NCBI GenBank assembly: GCA_002344125.1
Contig: DDTQ01000012.1
Coordinates: 273,360-337,359, forward strand
From: Ignavibacteria bacterium UBA2360
Lineage (GTDB): Bacteria > Bacteroidota > Ignavibacteria > Tepidaquicellales > OLB5
Direction: 5' to 3'
DNA: 64,000 nt
Part shown: positions 8,274-16,556 of the stretch, piece after piece
Layout: each line of letters begins with the position of its first letter
How positions within the stretch are numbered: position 1 is the stretch's first letter
Notes under the pieces: generated by a model
Seen by the model: the letters and a program-made list of their open reading frames with translations, nothing else
Told to the model about the DNA's origin: nothing
The model's database searches: none
Position numbers and translations under genes: made by a program

Positions 8274-8720
8274 CTAGAACGATCTGCGTTTTACAGTTCG
8301 GTTTATTTTGTTAACTGTCTTTTTTAGGCTGTTTTTGATATCACATTCCCAGACAATAAAGACTATCCATTTTTGTTTCTTTAACTCCAAGAATGTTCTT
8401 TTGTCACGAGAAATATTCTTTTTAAATTTATCTTTCCAATATTCAAAATTACTTTTGGGAATTGGTCTTTTGCATCTAGGGCATCTATGCCAAAAACAAC
8501 CGTGAACAAATATTGCTATTTTCTTTTTTGTAAAGGCGATATCAGGCTTGCCAATCACATTTTTCCAATTTAATCTATAGCCCCGCAGGCCTGAATCCCA
8601 AAGCGCTTTTCTTAACGATAATTCAGGTTTAGTGTTTGCTGATTTTACTAACTTCATTATTCGTGATGTTAGTTTCTGGGGAGGGGTAGTAATGAGGTGT
8701 TTGCTTCTTTTGTTCCTCAA
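8274..8720 (-). CDS. vsr: Very short patch repair (Vsr) mismatch endonuclease
   Basis: This 148-residue protein nicks DNA 5' of T:G mismatches that arise when 5-methylcytosine deaminates. Family landmarks are all visible: SANTKPELSLRKALW (N-terminal Glu), GKPDIAF with the catalytic Asp, VHGCFWHRCP with the active-site His residues and zinc ligands, and the C-terminal FIVWECDI. The start is uncertain. The best in-frame initiator is a TTG at 8720. Upstream the frame stays open for ten more codons until the TAG stop of the restriction enzyme gene, which is in the same frame. It forms the end of a methyltransferase-endonuclease-vsr operon, which is the expected partnership for a C5 methyltransferase. 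Confidence 0.92.
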   Translation of the reverse strand: MRNKRSKHLITTPPQKLTSRIMKLVKSANTKPELSLRKALWDSGLRGYRLNWKNVIGKPDIAFTKKKIAIFVHGCFWHRCPRCKRPIPKSNFEYWKDKFKKNISRDKRTFLELKKQKWIVFIVWECDIKNSLKKTVNKINRTVKRRSF

Positions 8721-8750
8721 GTTAATAAAAATTTTTTTATTTATACGAAA

Positions 8751-9812
8751 CTATGAATTTGATATTTCATTTTTGATTATGTCAAATATCGGTAGTTTTA
8801 TGTCGTAAATTGTGCTAGCGTTTTCTTGAATTAAATTGGTCCAAAGTTCAAACTTATTTTTTTCGTTAACTTTAATACCCCAATATTGAGAAAGTGTTAA
8901 AGAGTTTGATTGATTTATTATAGTATATAATGCAGGACCAGCTTTGAATAAATTAATCAGAATCTTAGGAATTCTTCTATATGTTTTGTTATTCAGAGTG
9001 TAGTTTTCTCGTCCACCTGCGCTGAATATATCTCTAACATTTGGACATACAATACCTTCCTTTGTGGAGAGCCAAATCGCAAATTTACTATACTTATTGA
9101 GTTTATTACTAATAACTTCTGGAAAGTAGGAAAAACCTTTTAGCCGATAACAATATTTTTCTTCTGAATTTAGATTTTTCCACAAACGAATTATCAGGCT
9201 TGGAGCATTTTGAGGTTCTTGTCCAAGCCACCAGGTAGTTTCGCCAGGTTTAAGTTGTTTACGATAATATTTTAATATTGTTTCAATTGGGTATTCTTGT
9301 TTTCTCAATTTGTCATAAGGGACATTGATCTTATCAAAAATTGTGTTGCCTTTTGCGATATCCATATCAATCAAATATCTTGGGGAATGAGTTACTACTA
9401 CTTCAGAAAGACAATCCTCATATGGTTTACATTTAAAATCTATGGGATTACCTAACTTACCAAATAGCATAAAAATCCTCTCAACTCCTTTAACTCTTGT
9501 CCCTTCAGCTATGCTACTACCGGTTGATTTCCAGTGATTAGTCTTTGTTGTCTTTACTTCGACACCGAAATATTTTTTCGCTACAATATCGGGAAAATTT
9601 TGACCCGACCAAAGTACTATTGAATTTTCAAAAGCGGTGTTCTTTGAATGAAATTTCATTATATCTACTACTTTGGATTCTAATTTTTGGCCACCTAATG
9701 AATGATAGAATTTCGGACTTTTCTTAGAATCTATTTTTAAACTATTAACGGTATTGCTCAATAGTTTTTCAAACTCAGATTTTGGCGGTATAATATTAGT
9801 GGAAATAACCAT
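8751..9812 (-). CDS. Putative type II restriction endonuclease (PD-(D/E)xK)
   Basis: This 353-residue protein is the likely nuclease partner of the adjacent C5 methyltransferase. A PD-(D/E)xK active site can be read at residues 74-87: FPDIVAKKYFGVEVK supplies Pro-Asp, then Glu85-Val-Lys87. The following stretch TKTNHWKSTGSSIAEGTRVKG resembles other restriction enzymes of this fold. I cannot name its recognition site. Its ATG lies 3 nt after the methyltransferase stop, and vsr follows in the same reading frame after a single TAG. Base composition is AT-rich relative to the housekeeping genes, which suggests horizontal transfer. Confidence 0.8.
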   Translation of the reverse strand: MVISTNIIPPKSEFEKLLSNTVNSLKIDSKKSPKFYHSLGGQKLESKVVDIMKFHSKNTAFENSIVLWSGQNFPDIVAKKYFGVEVKTTKTNHWKSTGSSIAEGTRVKGVERIFMLFGKLGNPIDFKCKPYEDCLSEVVVTHSPRYLIDMDIAKGNTIFDKINVPYDKLRKQEYPIETILKYYRKQLKPGETTWWLGQEPQNAPSLIIRLWKNLNSEEKYCYRLKGFSYFPEVISNKLNKYSKFAIWLSTKEGIVCPNVRDIFSAGGRENYTLNNKTYRRIPKILINLFKAGPALYTIINQSNSLTLSQYWGIKVNEKNKFELWTNLIQENASTIYDIKLPIFDIIKNEISNS

Positions 9813-9815
9813 GTT

Positions 9816-11171
9816 TTAATCGAAATATTTATTCCAAATTTTCTCAATTCTTTTTGCAATATGAAAAGCCAATAATGGGGGAACGGCATTACCGATGATC
9901 TTATATGCACCAGAAGGACTTACTTTAAACTTGGACCTTTCCTTCAAAACAAATTCAAAATTCTTAGGAAAAGATTGAATCATAGCGCATTCCCTGGGCG
10001 TCAATCTTCTTTCAATTTTTCCTTGTTTTAACTCTTCAATATTTTTCCCGCCTAAATCTTTTGATAATCTTCGAAATTCAATGTTACCATGGTGTTCAGC
10101 GCGTATTGTGGGACCAATCCAATCTAATTTTACCTCAGTTTGACCTTGGCAATGCCTTCCCATAAATTTGGCTTTAGAATAATATCTTTGAGACAAATCA
10201 AGTGCGTCATTTGGCTCTTCTAGGTGACTGAATATCGTTCTTAAAAAAACCGGATCAACTAATCCATTTGACTTATTATTGAACGCGTGACTAGGCTTAG
10301 GATAAGGACTATATTCATTAGGAATTTTGCCACTATTAAATATCTTTAATGCTTTGCTGTTTAATGCGGATTTCTTAATACCGATAAAAAAAACTCTCTG
10401 CCTGGATTGAGGGACTCCATAATCAGCAGAGTGCAGTACTTGTGGCTCTAAAACTATATAGCCATCATTGTCAGCTTTAGAAAAGTCATTTTGTATTATC
10501 TCTTTAACATTTGATAAATTTACTAAACCTTTTACATTTTCGGCAATAAACATTTTTGGTTTAGTTATTTCTATTACTTCTTTCATCCATAAATACAATT
10601 GACCCCTTGTTTCGATTGTGGGTTGGCTACCGATAATTTTGTTCCCAGCATGATCTTTATGTGAGTTCAATCCATTTCTTTTACCTGCAACGCTAAAATC
10701 CTGACAAGGAAACCCACCAGTAACAATATCTACATTTTTAGGAAAAATTTGCTGTCCCCGTTTGTGTTTCTTAACTAAATCTACAATGCTTTGCGAATGG
10801 AATATATTCTCTTTATACCCTAATTTAGAAAAATTATGTAACCAAGCTATTTTCGCGTCTTTTAGAATATCATTAGCGAATACAATCTCAAATCTATTCT
10901 TGATTAGTCTTATATAATCTTTTCCAACTTCACTATCTATAAAATCGGCGTTATATTCTTTATGTATACATTCCTTGTGAACTTCAAAACCACCCTCAAA
11001 TCCTAAATCCATTCCACCACAACCTGAAAATAAAGATAATACCTTAATACTCTTATCTATTTTTTGTTTTGCGTTACTCAAATCGTTTCTAATTGGATTG
11101 GGAATTTCCATAAGTGTATTGGTTAGATAAACCCTCCCTTGCCTATTTTTCTTGAGTTTCTTAATTTTCAT
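9816..11171 (-). CDS. DNA (cytosine-5-)-methyltransferase
   Basis: This C5 methyltransferase has the conserved motifs in normal order: motif I (VLSLFSGCGGMDLGFEGGF), motif IV with the catalytic cysteine (GGFPCQDFSVAGKRNG), motif VI (AENVKGL), motif VIII (SADYGVPQSRQRVFFIGI), motif IX (RRLTPRECAMIQSFP) and motif X (GNAVPP). The variable target-recognition region lies between VIII and IX. I chose the ATG at 11171. A TTG at 11285 would add 38 AT-rich residues and would leave almost no promoter space next to the plus-strand ORF remnant; an ATG at 11111 is also possible. It heads the operon methyltransferase-endonuclease-vsr and should protect host DNA. Confidence 0.93.
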   Translation of the reverse strand: MKIKKLKKNRQGRVYLTNTLMEIPNPIRNDLSNAKQKIDKSIKVLSLFSGCGGMDLGFEGGFEVHKECIHKEYNADFIDSEVGKDYIRLIKNRFEIVFANDILKDAKIAWLHNFSKLGYKENIFHSQSIVDLVKKHKRGQQIFPKNVDIVTGGFPCQDFSVAGKRNGLNSHKDHAGNKIIGSQPTIETRGQLYLWMKEVIEITKPKMFIAENVKGLVNLSNVKEIIQNDFSKADNDGYIVLEPQVLHSADYGVPQSRQRVFFIGIKKSALNSKALKIFNSGKIPNEYSPYPKPSHAFNNKSNGLVDPVFLRTIFSHLEEPNDALDLSQRYYSKAKFMGRHCQGQTEVKLDWIGPTIRAEHHGNIEFRRLSKDLGGKNIEELKQGKIERRLTPRECAMIQSFPKNFEFVLKERSKFKVSPSGAYKIIGNAVPPLLAFHIAKRIEKIWNKYFD

Positions 11172-11293
11172 TAATAAATCTAATTTATGTGATTTTCTAT
11201 ATTTCAAATTTAATAATTTGTTATATCTTATACTATATAATTGTATTTCATAAATATTAAGTTCATCAGTATTGGATAAAATCAATAAAATGA

Positions 11294-11511
11294 ATGAAGT
11301 TTGAGGCGAATTAGCATTTAATAAGATAGACTGTATTTGTCCTGGATGTTCTTCGTATCAAATTTGGTATAAAGGCGAAGTTATAAAGTCTTTTTTGACG
11401 TCATTTAAACAACAGATGGCTCGTGTTAAATGTTCACGTTGTAAAAAATACATAGTTTTACCAATTACGAAAGAGAATACTAATAATCTGTCTGAACTTA
11501 TATGTATTTAA
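11294..11511 (+). pseudogene. Broken zinc-ribbon ORF
   Basis: From 11305 to the stop at 11509-11511 the frame reads about 68 codons with CICPGC near the start and CSRC 34 residues later, a four-cysteine zinc-ribbon layout. This frame has no start codon before the first cysteines; its first ATG is at 11416. A possible start with MKFEA exists at 11294 in the neighbouring frame, and a one-base shift near 11308 would join the two. It is therefore either a frameshifted small gene or a 5'-truncated remnant at the edge of the restriction-modification island. The family is not recognised. Confidence 0.4.
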
Positions 11512-11563
11512 ATTGTGTTTTTCTCTTAATTTTCTGATTTAAGAGTATTATTTTTGTTATTCT

Positions 11564-12568
11564 ATGCAAACCACAATCACAAATTCTGTAAAAATCGCGG
11601 CGGATTTCATCAAATCCGGTGAAGTTGCGGCATTCCCAACGGAGACCGTTTACGGCATTGGCGCCAATGCCTATGACGAAAAAGCTGTCCGCAAGATATT
11701 CAAAGCCAAAGGCAGACCCGCTGATAATCCCTTAATTGTACACATAGCCCGTAAGAAAGATATATCCGTTCTCGCAAAGGAAATCACGCCTTCGGCAAAG
11801 AAGATCATAAAGGAATTTTTCCCGGGTCCCGTTACCGTAATACTCAAAAAAAATGAGATAGTACCCGGTGTTGTTACCGCGGGACTCGACACAATAGCTA
11901 TCAGGATGCCCGCATCAAAAATTGCACGTGAGCTTATTAAGCTGAGCGGAGTTCCGATTGCCGCGCCAAGCGCGAACCTTTCAGGTTCGCCTTCGCCAAC
12001 GAATTTTATTCATGTGTTAAGGGATATGCGGAATAAAATTCCGTGCGTACTGATAGGTCCCGCCGCAAAGTTCGGCCTGGAATCCACAGTAATTGATTGC
12101 ACCGGAAAATACCCGGTTATTCTCAGACCCGGCAGCATAACACTTGAGCAGATCAAAAGGCTGGATAAGAATGCGGTGTATCAGAAGAGGACGGGCAAAG
12201 TTAAGAGTCCGGGGCAGAAGTATAAACATTATGCGCCGAAGGCGAGAGTGAAGATTGTGAAACGTGAAACGTCAAACGTCAAACGTGAAACGCCAAACGT
12301 GAAACGTGAAACGTCAAAAGTGAAACGTGAAACGTCAAATGTGAAACGTGTAAAAGAAGCGTATATTGGATTGACGAGAAAATTTGCGAGGGACTTTGAG
12401 GTTGCTAAGATCTGTAAAACAATTGAAGAGTATGCGAAGAATTTATTTTCATTCTTCAGGGAGTGTGATGAAATGGGAATTAAAACAATCTACTGCGAAA
12501 AAGTACCTGAAAAGGGGATAGGCGCTGCGATAATGAATAGGCTTGGGAAAGCAAGAGGAAAAAAATAA
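11564..12568 (+). CDS. tsaC: L-threonylcarbamoyladenylate synthase (Sua5/YrdC family)
   Basis: This 334-residue enzyme makes threonylcarbamoyl-AMP from threonine, bicarbonate and ATP for the t6A37 modification of tRNAs. The YrdC domain covers about 1-205: AAFPTETVYGIGANA, KGRPADNPL, the FPGPVTVIL region, DTIAIRMP and APSANLSGSPSPT. The motif SPGQKYKHYAPKA marks the start of the Sua5-type linker, so it is the long form. Residues 232-262 are encoded by a 7-bp tandem repeat and give about four copies of VKRETSN. A short Sua5-like domain (about 265-334) follows. The insertion lies in the interdomain linker, where it is likely tolerated. A further array of the same kind begins at its stop codon. 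Confidence 0.93.
   Translation: MQTTITNSVKIAADFIKSGEVAAFPTETVYGIGANAYDEKAVRKIFKAKGRPADNPLIVHIARKKDISVLAKEITPSAKKIIKEFFPGPVTVILKKNEIVPGVVTAGLDTIAIRMPASKIARELIKLSGVPIAAPSANLSGSPSPTNFIHVLRDMRNKIPCVLIGPAAKFGLESTVIDCTGKYPVILRPGSITLEQIKRLDKNAVYQKRTGKVKSPGQKYKHYAPKARVKIVKRETSNVKRETPNVKRETSKVKRETSNVKRVKEAYIGLTRKFARDFEVAKICKTIEEYAKNLFSFFRECDEMGIKTIYCEKVPEKGIGAAIMNRLGKARGKK
12257..12354 (+). repeat. 14 x 7-bp tandem array inside tsaC
   Basis: Fourteen heptamers in strict register, mostly GTGAAAC or GTCAAAC, with the last unit degenerate. Three units make 21 bp, so the array codes for a 7-residue protein repeat (VKRETSN/VKRETPN). It stays in frame within the linker between the two Sua5 domains. Confidence 0.9.
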
Positions 12569-12596
12569 TGTCAAATGTCAAAGGCTCAAATGTCAA
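12568..12596 (+). repeat. Short 7-bp array at the tsaC stop codon
   Basis: Units ATGTCAA-ATGTCAA-AGGCTCAA-ATGTCAA begin on the last base of the TAA of tsaC; one unit is 8 bp. It has the same sequence flavour as the internal tsaC array. Confidence 0.7.
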
Positions 12597-12617
12597 AAAA
12601 ATCTTTGATTAATAATA

Positions 12618-12647
12618 CACCCCGCTATTGAGCAGGTGCACGGGGTG
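12618..12647. terminator. Hairpin between convergent tsaC and NlpC/P60 genes
   Basis: Arms CACCCCG and CGGGGTG (7 bp, GC-rich) are separated by 16 nt. It sits between two convergent genes, where a shared terminator is expected. There is no clean T-run on either side, so it is a weak candidate. Confidence 0.4.
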
Positions 12648-12660
12648 AAGTAAAAAATTA

Positions 12661-12688
12661 TTTGGCATTTGGATTTTGGAATTTGTCA
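12661..12688 (-). repeat. 4 x 7-bp tandem repeat abutting the NlpC/P60 stop codon
   Basis: TTTGGCA-TTTGGAT-TTTGGAA-TTTGTCA is exactly 28 bp and ends on the base next to the stop codon (12689-12691) of the minus-strand gene. Confidence 0.8.
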
Positions 12689-13567
12689 TTACTCTGTGAA
12701 CCATCTTCTTATAACAAATCTTGAGCCCTGCGAAGAGTTATAATCATTCACCGGCTGCCTTGAATTCATTACATCCTGAATTGTTTCTACAAGATCAAGC
12801 TTAATTACCCCGCCTCTTGAAAGGCTGCTTTGAATTGAAGTCTTCTCATCGTAAACATAAATTACGTGACCATTCCACACTATCATATCCAAAGGTTTAC
12901 ATTTAGCTGCAATTTCCTCGGCGCTCAAGCCGGCAATTTCCACGGCTTCGCCGTAGCTGATAAGCTTACTTGTGTTCCTTGGTGTGAATCCGTTGGTTGC
13001 TTCATACATCAACCCTGAGCAGTCACACCCGGTTAACATCCACTCATTTTTTTTCCCGTCACTGATATTACCTTTTGGCTGATACAGTTCAACGAGTTTT
13101 TGCACTCCGTCGTTATAATTTCCGCCCCAGCAGTAACGGTTGCCAACAGCTTTATCCAGCAGTTTGTATATATCTTCCTTCTTAGGCAGCGCAATGAATC
13201 GTTCACCGGGCCGTTTTTCTTTCAGTTCAACAAATCTGCTGTCAACAAACAGTTCGGTGCCGTATTCATATTCTTTGCATTCAACTTTAAAAATTTTGTA
13301 TGCCCCGTGATCAAATTCACCAATTAGTTCAAACACGGTGCCCGGCAGGGCAATAAATTCCATTTCGCGGATGAGTCCGGAATTATCGGTCTTAACGCTC
13401 AAACCATCGCTGCCGCCGAACACGGCTTCAAAATCCGGGGAGTTAAGTACGGGTGTTGGCCCGGTTGCAACTGCATAATAAAAATCCTGTGAAGTAACAC
13501 TGAATGCTCTCATTAGTACTATAATAGTAATTAAAATTTTGGCGGATGAAGTTGGTATTTTTTTCAT
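12689..13567 (-). CDS. NlpC/P60 family cell-wall hydrolase
   Basis: This 292-residue exported protein is predicted to cut peptide bonds in peptidoglycan stems. It has an N-terminal signal segment (MKKIPTSSAKILITIIVL), an SH3-like N-terminal region (about 25-120), and a C-terminal NlpC/P60 domain. The domain shows the pre-motif NRYCWGG, the catalytic cysteine in GCDCSGLMYEATNG, and the catalytic histidine in WNGHVIYVYD. I chose the ATG at 13567 because it starts the signal peptide directly; a TTG at 13594 would add nine residues. A 28-bp heptamer array abuts the stop codon. Function in growth or peptide recycling is inferred from the family. Confidence 0.9.
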   Translation of the reverse strand: MKKIPTSSAKILITIIVLMRAFSVTSQDFYYAVATGPTPVLNSPDFEAVFGGSDGLSVKTDNSGLIREMEFIALPGTVFELIGEFDHGAYKIFKVECKEYEYGTELFVDSRFVELKEKRPGERFIALPKKEDIYKLLDKAVGNRYCWGGNYNDGVQKLVELYQPKGNISDGKKNEWMLTGCDCSGLMYEATNGFTPRNTSKLISYGEAVEIAGLSAEEIAAKCKPLDMIVWNGHVIYVYDEKTSIQSSLSRGGVIKLDLVETIQDVMNSRQPVNDYNSSQGSRFVIRRWFTE

Positions 13568-13744
13568 TGGTGCAAAATATCGATATTTTATCAAATTTTA
13601 AACATAGTTATTGTATATTTTAATCATTTTTCGGCATTAAAGTTTCAAAATATATGAAAATCTCACCCCTTTAAAATTAGTTATTTTATTACTATTTTTG
13701 TTAATATTCTAAAAAATTTCAATTTCTCAAACAGGAGGACATAA

Positions 13745-13984
13745 ATGTCAGCAGACGTAGAAGCTCAGATAAAAGACGCAATAGTTGAAAAATTAGGCGT
13801 TGAAGAATCAAAAGTAACACCCAATGCATCATTTATCAACGATCTTGGCGCAGATTCACTTGATACAGTAGAATTGATCATGGAACTTGAAAACCGTTTC
13901 AATATCCAGATCCCAGATGAAGATCAGGAAAAGATCCAGACTGTTGGTGATGCTATCAGCTACGTAAAATCAAAAGTTGCTTAA
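13745..13984 (+). CDS. acpP: Acyl carrier protein
   Basis: This 79-residue acidic protein carries the growing acyl chain in type II fatty acid synthesis. The 4'-phosphopantetheine attachment serine is Ser38 in GADSLDTVELIMELE, followed by the usual helix III region (NIQIPDEDQEKIQTVGDA). Length and acidity are normal. An AGGAGG ribosome site lies just before the ATG. It is followed 42 nt later by fabF and then rnc, the common acpP-fabF-rnc order, so the three are probably one transcript. Confidence 0.98.
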   Translation: MSADVEAQIKDAIVEKLGVEESKVTPNASFINDLGADSLDTVELIMELENRFNIQIPDEDQEKIQTVGDAISYVKSKVA

Positions 13985-14026
13985 TTCTTTTCAGGCAATT
14001 TATATAAAGATCATTCAATTTTTATA

Positions 14027-15277
14027 ATGGAAAAAAAGCGTGTAGTTATAACCGGTCTTGGTGTTGTATCGCCTGTAGGCAATACAGTTGCCGAATTTTG
14101 GGATAATATTGTTGCCGGCAAGAGCGGTGCAGGTCCTATTACATATTTTGATACAGAACATTTTGATACAAAGTTTGCCTGCCAGGTAAAGAATTTTGAT
14201 CCGTTGAATTACATGGATAGAAAACTTTCTACCAGGGTAGACCCGTTTACCCAGTTTGCGCTCGCGGCTTCACAGATGGCTTTCAATGATTCAGGGCTTG
14301 ATATGACAAAGATCGATCCTTACAGGGTTGGTGTTGTTTATGGCTCAGGCATTGGCGGTATGTGGACCTATGACAAAGAACAGAGAAAGCTCTATGATAA
14401 GAACGGTAATCCGGACAGGATAAGCCCGTTCTTTATTCCGATGCTTATTGCAGATATAGCCGCAGGCAGGATTTCAATGATGTTCGGTCTAAAAGGACCC
14501 AACTACGCGACAATTTCAGCATGTACAACTTCAGCGCATTCAATTGCAGATTCCGTAATGCTTATACAGCGCGGCAACGCGGATGTTATGGTAACCGGCG
14601 GTTCAGAGGCAGTTATCTGTCCAATGGGCGTTGGCGGATTTAACGCAATGAAAGCGCTTTCAACCCGAAACGATGCCCCTGAAAAAGCATCACGCCCGTT
14701 TGAAAAGAACCGCGATGGCTTTGTAATGGGTGAAGGCGGCGCTACACTTATACTCGAAGAACTTGAATTTGCCAAAGCGCGCGGCGCAAAAATATACGGT
14801 GAAATTGCCGGCATTGGCATGACTGCGGATGCGCATCATATCACTGAGCCTGCGCCAGAAGGCGAAGGCGTTGCTGAGGCTATGAGAATAGCTATCAAAG
14901 ATGCAGGAATGACGCCGGATGATATTGATTGCGTTAACGCACACGGTACATCAACTTATTACAACGATAAGAATGAAACAGCGGCAATAAAGAATGTGTT
15001 CGGCAAACATGCATACGATATGCCGGTTCATTCAATAAAGAGCATGATCGGTCACCTGCTCGGCGCAGCCGGAGCGGTTGAATCGATTGCTTCAGTTTTA
15101 ACTATCAATAAAGGAATCGTCCCGCCCACAATTAATTATGAAACACCTGACCCTGAACTTGATCTTAACTATGTGCCGAATAAAGCATTGAAGAAGGATA
15201 TTAATACAGTTATGTGTGATAATTCAGGTTTTGGCGGCCATAACACTGCGCTGGTGTTCAAAAAGTTTGTTGAGTAG
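14027..15277 (+). CDS. fabF: 3-oxoacyl-ACP synthase II (KAS II)
   Basis: This 416-residue condensing enzyme elongates acyl-ACP with malonyl-ACP. The catalytic Cys166 is in ATISACTTSAHSI, and the two active-site histidines are His306 (VNAHGTSTYYND) and His343 (KSMIGHLLGAAG). The N-terminus MEKKRVVITGLGVVSPVG and the C-terminal NSGFGGHNTALVFK are classic for FabF. Length is normal and no residue is missing. It lies between acpP and rnc. Confidence 0.98.
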   Translation: MEKKRVVITGLGVVSPVGNTVAEFWDNIVAGKSGAGPITYFDTEHFDTKFACQVKNFDPLNYMDRKLSTRVDPFTQFALAASQMAFNDSGLDMTKIDPYRVGVVYGSGIGGMWTYDKEQRKLYDKNGNPDRISPFFIPMLIADIAAGRISMMFGLKGPNYATISACTTSAHSIADSVMLIQRGNADVMVTGGSEAVICPMGVGGFNAMKALSTRNDAPEKASRPFEKNRDGFVMGEGGATLILEELEFAKARGAKIYGEIAGIGMTADAHHITEPAPEGEGVAEAMRIAIKDAGMTPDDIDCVNAHGTSTYYNDKNETAAIKNVFGKHAYDMPVHSIKSMIGHLLGAAGAVESIASVLTINKGIVPPTINYETPDPELDLNYVPNKALKKDINTVMCDNSGFGGHNTALVFKKFVE

Positions 15278-15323
15278 ACCTGTTATAACAGGAGAAAAGA
15301 GAATATTTTACGAATAGGATAAT

Positions 15324-16148
15324 ATGTTTGGCGTAATAAAAACCCTCAGAAAATTCGTTCCTCTGTTAAAGAGGCGTAAAGAGGAAGATGATATATATTC
15401 CGCTATAGCTTCCTTTGACTTCAAAACATTCCAATCGAGTATTGATTACCAGATAATTCATAAGAATTTTTTTATAAATGCCTTAACTCACAGGTCATTT
15501 CTAAAATCAAAAGCTACTAACGGTGTAAAGCTTACAAGCAATGAACGCCTTGAGTACCTGGGCGATGCTGTGCTGGATTCAGTTGTGGCAGAATATCTTT
15601 ACAAAAATTTTCCTGATTCCGAAGAAGGTGATCTTACCAAGTACCGTTCTGTGCTGGTAAACCAGCGGTTTCTTGCTGAACGCGCCAAGGTAATTCACCT
15701 GCAAAGCTTTCTGCTTGCAGCGCCTACGGCGCTTAAATCCATCGAAGATGGCTATGATACAATTCTTTCTGATGCCTATGAAGCTTTGGTTGGCGCTATC
15801 TTTCTTGATAGAGGTTACGATGCCGCAAAGGATTTCCTCAATAACCAGATCTTCAAGAAGCTTGATGTTAAGTGGCTGAACCAGTTTGATGAGAATTACA
15901 AAAGCAAACTGCTTGAATACACTCAGGCAAACACTGATTACATACCTGACTATAAAGTTATCAACCAGGAAGGCCCTGAACATAACAAACTGTTTACAGT
16001 TGAAGTTCAGATAAATCAGCGTGCGCTTGGTATAGGCAAAGGCAGAACCAAAAAAACTGCTGAACAGGAAGCTGCCAGTAATGCCCTGAAAAACCTTGAT
16101 GTAATTGAAAAAATGGGATTAAAGAAAAAGAAAAAGGGCGCAATGTAA
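15324..16148 (+). CDS. rnc: Ribonuclease III
   Basis: This 274-residue double-strand-specific endoribonuclease processes rRNA precursors and structured mRNAs. The RNase III signature is NERLEYLGDAVLDSVVAEYL, with the second acidic cluster in SDAYEALVGAIFLDRGYD. A C-terminal double-stranded RNA-binding domain follows (about 190-265; TKKTAEQEAASNALKNL). The N-terminus carries an extra ~35 residues and the C-terminus a lysine-rich tail (KKKKKG). It is the third gene of the acpP-fabF-rnc group, 46 nt after fabF. Confidence 0.96.
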   Translation: MFGVIKTLRKFVPLLKRRKEEDDIYSAIASFDFKTFQSSIDYQIIHKNFFINALTHRSFLKSKATNGVKLTSNERLEYLGDAVLDSVVAEYLYKNFPDSEEGDLTKYRSVLVNQRFLAERAKVIHLQSFLLAAPTALKSIEDGYDTILSDAYEALVGAIFLDRGYDAAKDFLNNQIFKKLDVKWLNQFDENYKSKLLEYTQANTDYIPDYKVINQEGPEHNKLFTVEVQINQRALGIGKGRTKKTAEQEAASNALKNLDVIEKMGLKKKKKGAM

Positions 16149-16163
16149 AGCCTTTTATTTAGA

Positions 16164-16556
16164 ATGAATAAATCCGAAAAAATTGCCTATTGGCTGGAAA
16201 TTGCTGAGTACGATTTGAAAACAGCAAAAGTTATGCTTGAAGGTAAAAGGTATGTGTATGTCGGGTTTATGTGCCATCCAACAATTGAAAAATCCTTAAA
16301 AGCTTTATACTCAAACATATTCAATGAAACGCCGCCTTTCACGCATAATTTACTACTATTGGCCCAGGAATGCAGGTTGATTGATCTGATGGAAGAATTT
16401 CAAATTGACTTTCTTAATATTTTACAGCCTTTAAATATCGAGGCCCGTTACCCCGCCTACAAGAATATGATAGGGAAGAATCTGAACTTAACAAAAGCTA
16501 AAAAACTGCTTAAAGATACTATACAATTTCATAAATGGATAAAAAGTATGCTTTAA
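16164..16556 (+). CDS. HEPN domain protein (toxin-like partner of MNT)
   Basis: This 130-residue all-helical protein has the HEPN layout: an N-terminal helix with YWLEIAEYDLKTAKVMLEGKRY, a central YVGFMCHPTIEKSLKALY, and a C-terminal EARYPAYKN element. HEPN proteins paired with minimal nucleotidyltransferases act as RNase toxins that are neutralised, often by AMPylation. Its end overlaps the MNT gene by 22 nt, so the two are translationally coupled. The pair is inserted between rnc and gcvP, housekeeping genes to which it is not related. Confidence 0.82.
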   Translation: MNKSEKIAYWLEIAEYDLKTAKVMLEGKRYVYVGFMCHPTIEKSLKALYSNIFNETPPFTHNLLLLAQECRLIDLMEEFQIDFLNILQPLNIEARYPAYKNMIGKNLNLTKAKKLLKDTIQFHKWIKSML

